This document shows, piece after piece, positions 1 to 8,999 of a DNA stretch of 64,000 nucleotides. The DNA comes from Slackia sp. (GTDB lineage: Bacteria > Actinomycetota > Coriobacteriia > Anaerosomatales > Anaerosomataceae): the NCBI GenBank assembly GCA_020725885.1, contig DYEA01000017.1, positions 163,042 through 227,041 on the forward strand, read 5' to 3'. Every line of letters starts with the position of its first letter. The stretch's first letter is position 1. Both the position numbers and the translations under genes were made by a program. The notes under the pieces are model-generated. The model had not been told where the DNA came from and made no database searches. It saw only the letters and a program-made list of their open reading frames with translations.

Positions 1-752
1 GGTGGAAGACGCGGCTGGACCTTCAGCGCTGGCACGACACAGTCCCCGTGCCGCGGTTCGTGAAGCGAGCGATGCTCGCCGGGTTGCGCGCGGTTGGCAA
101 GGACCGCGGGCTGCTGTACGAGTATCTGAGCCGCAGCGCGCGCGGCGAGCGAATCTTCTGGGGCGGCGCGGAGGCGTTCACCGACACGATGAAGCACCGG
201 CTGCTGTCGCCGCGGCTGCGCAAGCGGTTCGCCGGGCGCACGTCGTGGGAAGCCGTCGAGCCGATCTGGGAGCGCTACCGCTCCAGCGCAGCGCAGCCGT
301 CGCGGCTCGGGTGGATGTCGTACATGGACCTGTCGTTGCGGCTGCCGGAGCTGCTGCTCATGCGCGTGGACAAGATGAGCATGGGCGTGTCGCTCGAAGG
401 GCGCGTGCCGTTCCTCGATCACAAGTTCGTGGAGTTCGCGATGGGCATCCCGGAGCGGATGAAGGTCGGGGACGGACGCGAGTTCAAGCGCATCCTGAAG
501 CGTGCCGTTTGCGGCCTGATTCCAGACGAGTTGATCGACCGCCCGAAGCAGGGCTTCGGCGTGCCGGTGTACGAGTGGATGTTCGCGGAGCTCGGCGACC
601 GCGCCCGCCAGGAGCTGACGGAGTTCTGCGACGAGACGGACTACCTCGACAAGGCCGAGGTGATGCGCCTGTTCGAGTCGGGCTACCAGAGCGAGGCGTG
701 GTACCTGCTCAACCTGGCGCTGTGGTGGAAGCGGTTCGTGAGAGATGGGTGA
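1..752 (+). CDS. asnB: Asparagine synthase, C-terminal part (5' end outside window)
   Basis: About 249 codons are visible, reading from base 3 in the frame that ends at 752; the start and the N-terminal glutaminase domain lie upstream of the window. The segment LRLPELLLMRVDKMSMGVSL followed by EGRVPFLDH is the signature of the asparagine synthetase synthase domain. The family makes asparagine or, in glycan loci, amidates a sugar carboxylate using ATP and glutamine. The next gene, a flippase, starts 8 bases before this stop, so the two are probably co-transcribed. The surrounding glycosyltransferases suggest a role in exopolysaccharide modification rather than general asparagine supply; that is inference. 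Confidence 0.9.
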   Translation, partial: WKTRLDLQRWHDTVPVPRFVKRAMLAGLRAVGKDRGLLYEYLSRSARGERIFWGGAEAFTDTMKHRLLSPRLRKRFAGRTSWEAVEPIWERYRSSAAQPSRLGWMSYMDLSLRLPELLLMRVDKMSMGVSLEGRVPFLDHKFVEFAMGIPERMKVGDGREFKRILKRAVCGLIPDELIDRPKQGFGVPVYEWMFAELGDRARQELTEFCDETDYLDKAEVMRLFESGYQSEAWYLLNLALWWKRFVRDG

Positions 753-2067
753 GGGGGCCGACGACGGCGTGCGTGCCGTGAGCACCGTGCGCGGTTGGGT
801 GCGCGAGCGCTACGAAGCGGCCGTGCGCTCCGACTTCGTGCGAAGCGTCGCTGAGACGATGGCGACGCGTATCGCGCTCGTCGGTGTCGGGTTGGTCACG
901 AGCGTGCTCATCGCGCGGTCGCTTGGGCCTGAGGGGCGCGGCTTGCAAGCAACGATGGCCACCATCACGGCGCTTGGCGTGCAGTTCGGCAATCTCGGGT
1001 TGCACGCATCGAACACCTACTACGTGGCGCGTGACCGAAAGTCGCTGCCAACGCTCATGGGCAACAGCCTCTTGGTCGGTCTTGGTGCGGGATCGCTGTT
1101 GTGTCTTGTGGGTGGCGTGGCGATGCTGGCGATTCCCGGCATCTCGCCGCTTCCGCCTGCGCTCGTGGCGCTCGCTTTAGCCGCCGTTCCCATCGGGTTG
1201 TGCTACCTGCTCCTCCAAAACCTGCTGCTCGGCATCGGCGAGGTACGGCGCTACAACGTCATCGAGCTCGTCACGCGGGTCGGGATGATCGGGCTGATCG
1301 GTGTGCTGATCATCGGAAGGGCCGTGTCAGTGGAAGCGATCGCTGTCGCTGGTCTGGTGGTTTCGATGGTTGCCGGCGTGTGGGCGTTCGAGGTCCTGCG
1401 TCCCCACGCCAACGGCATCACGGCGTCGTTCTCAGCGCTTCGCGAGCAGCTCGGTTACGGCGTCAAGGCGTATCTCGCAGCATTGTTCTCGTACACCGTC
1501 CTGCGCGCAGACATCATCATGTGCAAGTACATGTTGGGTGCTGGCCCGACTGGTCAGTACTCGATAGCTGTCTCGATGGCCGATTTGGTGTACATGCTGC
1601 CGGTCGTTGCGGGAACCATAGCGTTCCCGAGACTCGCGGCGACCGAGGACCCTATCGAGCGCTGGCTCAAAGCGAAGCGTGCGGCGAAGTGGGTCGGGGT
1701 CCTACTGGTCGGTCTTGCAGCCGTCGCAGCGGTATTGGCGCGGCCGGCCGTGGGAATCCTGTACGGCGATGCGTTTCTGCCCTCGGTGCCAGCGTTTCTA
1801 TGGCTGCTGCCAGGGATCGTGGTGCTTGGGGTCAACAGCATTCTCCAGAATTACTTCGGAGCAGAGGGCGTGCCGCCTGTCGCCTTCCTCTCTCCTGCGG
1901 CCGCCTCACTCTTGAATATCGCGCTGAATCTTGTCCTGATTCGGAAGTTCGGAATCCGGGGTGCGGCTGTCGCGTCCACGCTTGCGTACGCGCTTATGCT
2001 CGTATTCAGTATGACGTACGTCGTCATGAGCCCAGCTCTGAAGGTTGCACGCCAGAGGAGAGCCTAA
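745..2067 (+). CDS. Polysaccharide flippase (Wzx/MATE-like)
   Basis: A 440-residue protein made almost wholly of hydrophobic segments separated by short charged loops, with 12-14 predicted membrane spans. The N-terminal region has the ARSLGPEGRG pattern typical of Wzx/RfbX O-antigen flippases, which move undecaprenyl-linked oligosaccharides across the cytoplasmic membrane. It overlaps the asparagine synthase stop by 8 bases and is followed directly by a methyltransferase. The ATG at 745 was chosen for the coupled overlap; a GTG at 775 is possible. The base composition of its 3' half is less GC-rich than that of the flanking glycosyltransferase genes. Confidence 0.88.
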   Translation: MGEGADDGVRAVSTVRGWVRERYEAAVRSDFVRSVAETMATRIALVGVGLVTSVLIARSLGPEGRGLQATMATITALGVQFGNLGLHASNTYYVARDRKSLPTLMGNSLLVGLGAGSLLCLVGGVAMLAIPGISPLPPALVALALAAVPIGLCYLLLQNLLLGIGEVRRYNVIELVTRVGMIGLIGVLIIGRAVSVEAIAVAGLVVSMVAGVWAFEVLRPHANGITASFSALREQLGYGVKAYLAALFSYTVLRADIIMCKYMLGAGPTGQYSIAVSMADLVYMLPVVAGTIAFPRLAATEDPIERWLKAKRAAKWVGVLLVGLAAVAAVLARPAVGILYGDAFLPSVPAFLWLLPGIVVLGVNSILQNYFGAEGVPPVAFLSPAAASLLNIALNLVLIRKFGIRGAAVASTLAYALMLVFSMTYVVMSPALKVARQRRA

Positions 2068-2901
2068 ATGTTACCTGATGGTAATGAGTTGAAGCGCCGA
2101 TCACGTGCCGTTTGGGGTGCATCGCCGGCAGGAACTGCGTTCGCCCCAGACCTGGAGCCAGGCACTCAGGAGTTCTTCGAGCAGGTCATGCATGTGCGCA
2201 GTACGTATGAGCAGCCCTGGCTGTTCGAACTCGTGCCTTTCGAGCGTGCGGCCGGCCTGAAGGTGTTGGAGGTCGGTTTTGGGGCTGGATACGATGCCTA
2301 CGAATTCTGTCGACAGGGAGCGATATACACAGGCGTAGACATCGCTCCCGAGAACGTCAGTCGAGCACGCCGACATCTAGCTGCTTACGGATTCGCTCCC
2401 GAGCTGATGCAAGGGGACGCCGAGAATCTGCCGTTTTCAGACAACTGCTTCGACATCGTGTACGCCAACGGAGTGCTGCATCACACCCCGGACATCCTGC
2501 GTGCCTTCAGGGAGGCTCGCCGAGTCCTCAAGCCGGGCGGTGACTTCTGGGTGATTGTTTACCACCGCGACTCGGTGTTTCACTGGGTTGCGCTGTTCCT
2601 CTTCGATCATGTGCTGCATGGCGGGTTCAGGAAGCGTTCCTTCTCTGAGCGTCTGTCGATGATCGAGTACACCACTTCGGACTCGAGACCTCTGGTCCGC
2701 GTGTATAGCCGCTCCGAGGTTCGGAGCTTGATGCGCGATGCTGGTTTCGAGGTCATCAGGACTTGGGTTCGGAAGCTCACAGTCGATGACTTTCCGAGCT
2801 CGCTGCACCCGTTCGTGAAACGACTGCCAAGGTCATGGCTCAGTCTGCTTGGTCGGGCGTTCGGCTGGTATGTCATCGCGCACGCCAGGAGACCCGAATG
2901 A
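2068..2901 (+). CDS. Class I SAM-dependent methyltransferase
   Basis: 277 residues with a Methyltransf_11-type Rossmann core. Motif I, VLEVGFGAGYDAYEF, sits at about residues 66-80; the acidic post-I residue is in YTGVDIAPENV, and NGVLHHTPD plus RRVLKPGG are the usual later motifs. It begins at the base after the flippase stop, so it is part of the same operon, and probably O- or N-methylates a sugar of the repeat unit; the substrate cannot be read from the sequence. Codon choice is clearly less GC-biased than in the genes after 4700. Confidence 0.85.
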   Translation: MLPDGNELKRRSRAVWGASPAGTAFAPDLEPGTQEFFEQVMHVRSTYEQPWLFELVPFERAAGLKVLEVGFGAGYDAYEFCRQGAIYTGVDIAPENVSRARRHLAAYGFAPELMQGDAENLPFSDNCFDIVYANGVLHHTPDILRAFREARRVLKPGGDFWVIVYHRDSVFHWVALFLFDHVLHGGFRKRSFSERLSMIEYTTSDSRPLVRVYSRSEVRSLMRDAGFEVIRTWVRKLTVDDFPSSLHPFVKRLPRSWLSLLGRAFGWYVIAHARRPE

Positions 2902-2990
2902 AGCAGAGAGGTTCTGCTGGCGAAGAACTGGTGGTGGGGGTCTTACTGATCGCACGGGACTTTGATTCGCTGTGGGCGCCCAATCGGTGA
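2898..2990 (+). pseudogene. Short coupled ORF, possible glycosyltransferase remnant
   Basis: An ATG at 2898 overlaps the methyltransferase stop (ATGA) and reads 30 residues before TGA at 2988. The segment VVGVLLIARDFDSLWAPN looks like the first beta-strand of a GT-B glycosyltransferase. The remaining bases to 3129 show no open frame or RNA that I recognise. This could be the stub of a replaced or decayed glycosyltransferase, or a non-coding gap; support is weak. Confidence 0.25.
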
Positions 2991-3129
2991 CGCCGCGCAA
3001 GAAGCGGCGGAGCAGGCGTAGTCCCGTCTCGGACGCCCGAGTAGTTGGAGAATGCATTGTGGTACGGATGAACGCGCGGCGGCATCCCTGCGGACGGGCT
3101 ATCGGTGATTCTGTCTCCGGAGCACAGCA

Positions 3130-4722
3130 ATGGATCTCGTGATTGTGCACGTTGTGCGGCGGACGCCCGAACTGCGGCCGGGTGTCGACTTGCTGAACTA
3201 TGCAGAGTTCAGGCAAGAGGTGATGAGCGGCAGATTGTGGCGTCGCTTCTTCAGGTACTCGTCAGTCGAGTTCGTCACATACAGGTACGACACTCTTGGC
3301 CGGGTGTTTCACATAGCCTTGCTGTTAAGGATGCTTTCTCGCAGGCGGTGTGTGATACGCGATGAGCTGGGGCATGTCCATGACGTAACCGCCGGGTATC
3401 TGTTGCGCCTCTTGCGTGGGCTGGTTAGAGACCTTGTGTCTGCGCGCGGTCTCATTGATGCGAGCACACTGCACGTCGCCTCGCTGACTGAGTCTACGCG
3501 AAGGCGCTCGTACGGCTCCGGTCCGCCGATCATGCTGCGCACGGACTTCTGCTTCGGTCTGATTGCGGGCGGTTCGGTCGGTCACACACAAGGCGTACTT
3601 CGTGCACTCGTCGAGATGGGTTTAGCTCCAGTCTTCTTAGCCACTGACGCTCCGCCGTTCGATGTGTCGGGCGTTCGCCTGGAGGTGGTCGGTCCCGCCG
3701 AACGATATAGGAATCTTGGTGAGTTATGGCTACTGAGCTACAACGATACGTGCATCGAAGCCGCGCGGATGCTGCTGGGTGAGAAACCGCCGAGGTTCGT
3801 GTACCAGAGATACGCGTTGTTGGGCTACGCCGGACTAGGCCTCGCCGAGCGCTACGGTGTCCCCTTCGTCCTCGAGTACAACGGTTCCGAAGTGTGGATC
3901 TCCCGCCACTGGGGGAGGCGGTTGAAGTACGAAGCGCTTGCCGAGAAGATAGAGCTTGCGAACTTGCATGGCGCCGACCTCGTGGTGGTCGTCTCGAAGG
4001 CCATGCGCGACGAGCTTGTGGAGCGTGGCATCGACCCTGACAAGATTCTCGTGAACCCCAACGGCGTCGATCCAGAGATGTACCACCCCGACATCGATGG
4101 GACTGGGGTCCGCGAGCGGTACGGCCTGCAAGGCAAGACGGTCGTCGGCTTCATCGGCACATTCGGCCTCTGGCACGGCGCCGAGGTGCTCGTCGATGCC
4201 TATGGCCGGTTGCTCGCGCGCAGGCCCGACCTGCGGCAGAGCACGCGGCTTCTCATGGTCGGCGACGGCGTGACGATGCCCGAGTGCCGTGCCTTCGTGG
4301 AGCGTCACGGCATCGCAGAGAACGTCGTCTTCACGGGACTCGTTCCGCAAGAGCAGGGTCCAGAGCACCTTGCCGCCATGGACGTGTTCGCCTCTCCGCA
4401 CGTGCCGAACCCTGACGGCACGCCGTTCTTCGGCTCGCCGACGAAGCTGTTCGAGTACATGGCGATGGGCCGCGGCATCGTGGCGAGCGGCTTGGACCAG
4501 ATCGGGGAGGTGCTCGAGCACGGGCGCACGGCGTGGCTGGTGAAGCCGGGCGACGCTGACGACCTGAGCCGCGGCATCGAGCGCCTGGTGGACGACCCCG
4601 CCTTGAGGGCGGAGCTCGGCCGAGCGGCACGCGCTGATGCGGTCGCGAAGCATACGTGGCTCGAGCACACTCGCCGCATCATCGAAGCGCTTGAAGCCAG
4701 GTGCGGGAAGGCCGGCCGATGA
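3130..4722 (+). CDS. Glycosyltransferase family 4, long form
   Basis: 530 residues, longer than a usual 370-400 residue GT4. About 130 N-terminal residues have no feature I recognise; the GT-B fold follows. The acceptor-side domain has GGSVGHTQGVLRALVEMG, and the donor domain begins near VVGFIGTFGLWHG (about residue 337) with the EX7E-type element at SPTKLFEYMAMGRGIVASG (about residue 437). It transfers a sugar from an activated donor onto a lipid-linked glycan at the cytoplasmic face. A CGGAG ribosome site precedes the ATG. Base composition rises from relatively AT-rich at the 5' end to very GC-rich at the 3' end, suggesting a recombination joint inside the gene. Confidence 0.87.
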   Translation: MDLVIVHVVRRTPELRPGVDLLNYAEFRQEVMSGRLWRRFFRYSSVEFVTYRYDTLGRVFHIALLLRMLSRRRCVIRDELGHVHDVTAGYLLRLLRGLVRDLVSARGLIDASTLHVASLTESTRRRSYGSGPPIMLRTDFCFGLIAGGSVGHTQGVLRALVEMGLAPVFLATDAPPFDVSGVRLEVVGPAERYRNLGELWLLSYNDTCIEAARMLLGEKPPRFVYQRYALLGYAGLGLAERYGVPFVLEYNGSEVWISRHWGRRLKYEALAEKIELANLHGADLVVVVSKAMRDELVERGIDPDKILVNPNGVDPEMYHPDIDGTGVRERYGLQGKTVVGFIGTFGLWHGAEVLVDAYGRLLARRPDLRQSTRLLMVGDGVTMPECRAFVERHGIAENVVFTGLVPQEQGPEHLAAMDVFASPHVPNPDGTPFFGSPTKLFEYMAMGRGIVASGLDQIGEVLEHGRTAWLVKPGDADDLSRGIERLVDDPALRAELGRAARADAVAKHTWLEHTRRIIEALEARCGKAGR

Positions 4723-6695
4723 TTCTCTCCCGCGACATCCGCCGGGCGTTCACGCTGCCGCCGCACGTCGTGGCGCGCAAGGCCGCCGCACGCGCCGCGC
4801 GAGCGCTGCAGGCGCGTCGCGCCCGCGCCGCAGACCTCCGCCGCTGTACGTACGCGTCGGACGCGCCGGCGCTCGCAGCGCCCGTGCTGGCGGTCGCGCC
4901 AGACGCGGCGCTTCGCGAGCACGACGAGCGCGACGCGGAGCGCTGGCTCGCGCACGAGTTCTCCCTGCTCGGGTCGCGGCGCATGGTGGTGGCGCACGGC
5001 GTGGCGTGCGATGGCGTTGAGGGTCACGTGTACCCGCCAGGCCGCCCCGTCGTGCCCGATGCAGCCGGCGCGTGGCTGAGCGGGCGCGTGACGCGCGCGA
5101 ACGCCGAAGAGGCCCAGCGCGCCTGGCGGCTGGTGTCGGCAGATTGCCCGCCCATCGACTGGCAGCTGGACTTCAAGTCGGGCTATCGGTGGAGCGAGCG
5201 CACGTGGTATCGCGACGTGCCGTACGGGCACTTGCCCGGCGTAGACATCAAGGTCCCCTGGGAGCTGGCGCGCTGCCAGCACCTGCCGGAGCTCGCGAAA
5301 GTCGCCGTCCTCACGCACGACCGCGACCTCGCCGGGCGATGCGCGCGCGAGGTCGTCGACGAGATCTGCGACTTCATCGCGCAGAACCCGCCACGGTTCG
5401 GCGTGAACTGGGCCTGCCCGATGGACGTCGGCATCCGGGCCGCGAACTGGGCAATCGCCGTGGACTTCCTCCGGAGCGCCGGCTTCGCGCTCGAGCCAGC
5501 CTTCGAGCGCGTGTTCGCGCGCAGCCTGCTCGAGCACGGGCGGCACATCGTCGCAAACCTCGAGTGGACGCCGGAGCTGCGCAGCAACCACTACCTCGCC
5601 GACGTCGCGGGGCTGCTCTTCGTCGCAGCGCATCTGGAGCCGACGCCGGAGGTCGACGCGTGGCTCGCGTTCGCGCTGCAGGAGCTCGCGCAGGCCGCGG
5701 AAGAGCAGTTCTACCCGGACGGCGGCAACTTCGAAGGCTCGACGAGCTACCACGTGCTGTCGCTCGACATGATCTCCTGGGCCCACGCGCTGCTCGTGCG
5801 GCTGCCTGAAGAGCGTCTAGCTCGGCTCGCGTCGTACGATCCTGCTCGGGTGACGGCAGGCCCCGGCCTGGCGCCGCCGCCGCTGGATCCGGAAGCTGTG
5901 CGGCTCGCGCTCGCTCGCTGCTTCGCGGCGGGCGCGGCGTTCGCGGCGAGCTTGAAACGCCCAGACGGCGTGCTCCCGCAGATCGGCGACAACGACTCGG
6001 GCAGGTTCGCGTCGGTATCGCTCGAGGTGCTGGGCGAGATCACCGGCGTCCACGGCGTCTCGCTGCCCGAGCTTCCGCGCACCGTCGGGGACCCGAACGC
6101 CGTGGAGCGGCTCCTCGCGGCGATCGAGCGAGGCGAGCTGACCGCGCACAGGTACGTCTTCCCGGGCGAGCGCCTGCGCGACAGTCTCGATCTCGCCTGC
6201 TTCCCTGACAGCGGCGTGTACCGATACCGCTCGGATCGGCTCTACCTCGTCGTCCGGTGCGGCGCGATCGGCCAGAACGGCGCCGGCGGCCACGACCACT
6301 GCGACCAGTTGGGCATCGAGCTGTGGATCGACGGCAGGCCGATCGTCCGCGACCCCGGCACCTACCTCTACACGCCGCTTCCTGAGCGTCGAAACGAGTA
6401 CCGTTCCGCGAAGGCGCACTTCGTGCCGCGCGTCCCAGGTCGCGAGCCGGCGCGGCTCGACCTCGGCCTGTTCGTCCTTCCCGGCGCACGCCCCGGGGTG
6501 TGCGAGCACGCCGGTCCGGACGCCTTCGTCGGCTGGCACGACGGCTACGGCGAGCGCGTGTGGCGGCTCATCCAAGTGCTCGACGACGCCGTCGTGGTCA
6601 CCGACGCCAGCACGCTGCCGCTGGAGGACCTGCACGACCACAAGCCGCCCCGCTACTCGCCCGGTTACGGGCTGCTGGAGGTCGAGGAAGCGTGA
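4719..6695 (+). CDS. Heparinase II/III-family protein
   Basis: 658 residues from the ATG at 4719, which overlaps the previous stop as ATGA; an upstream GTG at 4701 is possible but less likely. The N-terminal two thirds is an alpha-helical toroid (the Hepar_II_III_N region includes WELARCQHLPELA and RSNHYLADVAGLL). From about residue 505 there is a beta-sandwich with the GGHDHCDQLGIELW motif and RDPGTYLYT, typical of polysaccharide lyases. Such proteins are common inside bacterial exopolysaccharide loci, where they cleave or edit uronate-containing chains. No signal peptide is visible, which is odd for a secreted lyase. Confidence 0.88.
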   Translation: MILSRDIRRAFTLPPHVVARKAAARAARALQARRARAADLRRCTYASDAPALAAPVLAVAPDAALREHDERDAERWLAHEFSLLGSRRMVVAHGVACDGVEGHVYPPGRPVVPDAAGAWLSGRVTRANAEEAQRAWRLVSADCPPIDWQLDFKSGYRWSERTWYRDVPYGHLPGVDIKVPWELARCQHLPELAKVAVLTHDRDLAGRCAREVVDEICDFIAQNPPRFGVNWACPMDVGIRAANWAIAVDFLRSAGFALEPAFERVFARSLLEHGRHIVANLEWTPELRSNHYLADVAGLLFVAAHLEPTPEVDAWLAFALQELAQAAEEQFYPDGGNFEGSTSYHVLSLDMISWAHALLVRLPEERLARLASYDPARVTAGPGLAPPPLDPEAVRLALARCFAAGAAFAASLKRPDGVLPQIGDNDSGRFASVSLEVLGEITGVHGVSLPELPRTVGDPNAVERLLAAIERGELTAHRYVFPGERLRDSLDLACFPDSGVYRYRSDRLYLVVRCGAIGQNGAGGHDHCDQLGIELWIDGRPIVRDPGTYLYTPLPERRNEYRSAKAHFVPRVPGREPARLDLGLFVLPGARPGVCEHAGPDAFVGWHDGYGERVWRLIQVLDDAVVVTDASTLPLEDLHDHKPPRYSPGYGLLEVEEA

Positions 6696-7843
6696 AGGTG
6701 CTGTTCCTCGAGAACCTGCCGTACGAGAGCGACGTCCGCGTCGGCAGCCACCACTACGCGGCCCGGTTCGCGCGAGACGGCGCAGAGGTGCTGTGGGTCT
6801 GCCATCCGCTTTCGCTGCTGCACTTCGTGCGTCGCACGAAGCGGGACTTCGAGCAGCGGCTGCGAGCATGGCGCGGGGGCCCGCTCGAGTCCGACGGGCT
6901 GCGGTGGTACGCGCCGATGGTCGCGCTGCCTCCCGCGAACGCGCCAGTGCTCGGCTCGCGCTTCGTCTACCGAGGAGCGGGCGCTCTCAGCTTCCCGCGG
7001 CTCGCTCGCGTTCTCGCCCGCGGCGGATTCGACGCGCCCGACGTCGTGTGGCTGACGAATCCGTACTACGAGGCGTTGTCGGAGTCGCTCGACGCGCGAG
7101 TGCGGGTGGTCCGGGTCGCCGACGACTCGGCGTCGTTCGCGGGCGTGTCGCCCGCCGTGCGGGAGGCGGAAGAGCGGGCCATCGAGCGGGCCGACGTCGT
7201 GTTCGCGGCCTCTGCGCACCTGCGCGACCGGCTGGCTCGCGTCCGGCCCGACGCTCTCTGGCTGCCGAACGGCGTCGAGTTCGAGCGCTTCAACGAGCCC
7301 GCGGCAGAGCCACCCGAGTACGCGGACGCTCCTCGGCCTCGCATCCTGTACGTTGGGGCCCAAGAGTACTGGTTCGATGCCGAGCTCGTCGCCGAATGCG
7401 CTCGAGCCATCCCGCAAGCAACTGTGTTCCTCGTCGGCCCGGTCTCCGCGCGCGTCGAACGGGCGCTCGGGCCGCTGCCGAACGTCCACATCCTCGGCCC
7501 GAGACCGTACCAGGCGCTTCCCGGGTATGTTCAGCATGCCGACCTCGGCATCGTGCCGTTCACCAGAGACGAGATGATCGACGCCGTGCATCCGATCAAG
7601 GTGTACGAGTACCTCGCTGGCGGGCTCCCGGTCGTGGCGGTCCGCTGGACGGAGCTGGAGCGCATGACGGCGCCGATCCGCTTGGCAGACCGCTCCGAGT
7701 TCGTCGCGGCCGTCGCAGCGGAGCTCGAGGAACCGACCCATCCTCGTGAGGCGCGCGTCGCGTATGCCGCCGCGAACTCCTGGGACTCGCGCTATGCCGC
7801 AGCGCGTGAGCGCATCGAGGAGGTGCTCCAGCATGCTGGGTGA
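6692..7843 (+). CDS. Glycosyltransferase (GT-B fold)
   Basis: 383 residues from the GTG at 6692, overlapping the heparinase stop (GTGA); the frame is open further upstream but only this start gives a normal GT-B N-terminus, VKVLFLENLPYESDVRVG. The C-terminal half has DVVFAASAHLRDRL, LWLPNGVEFERF, RILYVGAQEYWFD and the donor-site KVYEYLAGGLPVVA. It probably adds one sugar of the repeat unit at the cytoplasmic membrane face. It is followed by a second glycosyltransferase with an 11-base overlap. Confidence 0.85.
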   Translation: MKVLFLENLPYESDVRVGSHHYAARFARDGAEVLWVCHPLSLLHFVRRTKRDFEQRLRAWRGGPLESDGLRWYAPMVALPPANAPVLGSRFVYRGAGALSFPRLARVLARGGFDAPDVVWLTNPYYEALSESLDARVRVVRVADDSASFAGVSPAVREAEERAIERADVVFAASAHLRDRLARVRPDALWLPNGVEFERFNEPAAEPPEYADAPRPRILYVGAQEYWFDAELVAECARAIPQATVFLVGPVSARVERALGPLPNVHILGPRPYQALPGYVQHADLGIVPFTRDEMIDAVHPIKVYEYLAGGLPVVAVRWTELERMTAPIRLADRSEFVAAVAAELEEPTHPREARVAYAAANSWDSRYAAARERIEEVLQHAG

Positions 7844-8999
7844 CGCCGGAAGCGCCCGGACCGAGGCGAGCGGCATCGCCGTCCTGTTCCTCAACGCCTT
7901 CTCTGGCGAGGGGATGGGAGGCGGCGAGGTCCAGACGCTGCACCTGGCGCGCGGGCTCGTCCAGCGCGGCGCGGCAGTGCACCTGATGTGCCCGCCCGGC
8001 GAGCTTGCTGAGGCCGCTCGTGCGGCTGGCGTCGTCGTCCGCGAGCACGTGTTCCGCGCGTCGAGCCTCCTGACAGACGCCGGTGCAGTGCGCCGGCTAT
8101 GCGACGAGTCCGGCTGCGGTATCGTCCACGGCACCGGATACCTCACGAACATGCTCGCCCGACGGGTCCGTGTCGACGGCAGGATCGCCGCGGTCAACAC
8201 GGTGCACGTCGTGCCCGGCGCCTCGGTCCACGAGTCGGGCTCCCGGCTGGAGTTGGCTGCACGCTCGGCGCTCGACCGCTTCACGCTGCGGCGCGTGGAC
8301 GGGCTCGTCGCCGTGTCCGAAGCGGTAGCCGAGGGCCTGAGGGAAGCCCGTCTCGTTCCACCGTCGGGTGTGCGCGTCATCCACAACGGCATCGACGTCG
8401 AAGCGCTGGTCGACGCCGCGCGCGAGGAGGCTCCTGTTGACCTGCCGGCGGGCGAAGGCCCGCTCGTCGGCTTCCTCGGCCGGCTCGAGCGCGTCAAGGG
8501 GCCGGACGTGTTCGTGGAGGCGTGCTGCACGCTCGCGTCTCGCAGGCAGGACGTACGCTTCGCCGTGGCAGGCTCCGGCACCCTGGCAGGCGAGATCGAG
8601 CGGCGCTTGCGGGCTTCGTGCGGCGAGCGCGCGGCGTTCCTCGGTCACGTCCCGAACGCGGCGGCGTTCCTGCGTTCCCTCGACGTCCTTGTCGTCCCGT
8701 CACGTTCGGAGTCGTTCTCGCTCGTCGCCCTGGAAGCCATGGCGCTCGGGACGCCGATCGTCGCAGCCGACGTCGGAGGGCTCGGGGGCCTCGTCGGCGA
8801 GAGCGGGGCCGGGATCCTGGTGCCGCCGGAAGAACCCGGGGCCGTTGCCGACGCCGCAGAGCTGCTGCTCGCCGACCAGACGACGCGTGACCGCGTTCGC
8901 GAAGCTGGCCTGGACTATGCGCGCCGCTTCTCGGTCGAGCGCATGGTCGACGAGTACCTCGACGTGTACCGTTCGGTTCTCGGGGGATCCCGCCGATGA
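7833..8999 (+). CDS. Glycosyltransferase family 4
   Basis: 388 residues. The ATG at 7833 is preceded by GAGGAGGTG at good spacing, inside the end of the previous gene; longer in-frame starts lack this site. The N-terminal strand IAVLFLNAFSGEGMGGGE has the glycine-rich loop of GT4 enzymes. The donor domain carries GFLGRLERVKGPDVFVEA and SESFSLVALEAMALGTPIVA (EX7E). The role is sugar transfer in assembly of the surface glycan; donor and acceptor are unknown. Confidence 0.88.
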   Translation: MLGDAGSARTEASGIAVLFLNAFSGEGMGGGEVQTLHLARGLVQRGAAVHLMCPPGELAEAARAAGVVVREHVFRASSLLTDAGAVRRLCDESGCGIVHGTGYLTNMLARRVRVDGRIAAVNTVHVVPGASVHESGSRLELAARSALDRFTLRRVDGLVAVSEAVAEGLREARLVPPSGVRVIHNGIDVEALVDAAREEAPVDLPAGEGPLVGFLGRLERVKGPDVFVEACCTLASRRQDVRFAVAGSGTLAGEIERRLRASCGERAAFLGHVPNAAAFLRSLDVLVVPSRSESFSLVALEAMALGTPIVAADVGGLGGLVGESGAGILVPPEEPGAVADAAELLLADQTTRDRVREAGLDYARRFSVERMVDEYLDVYRSVLGGSRR

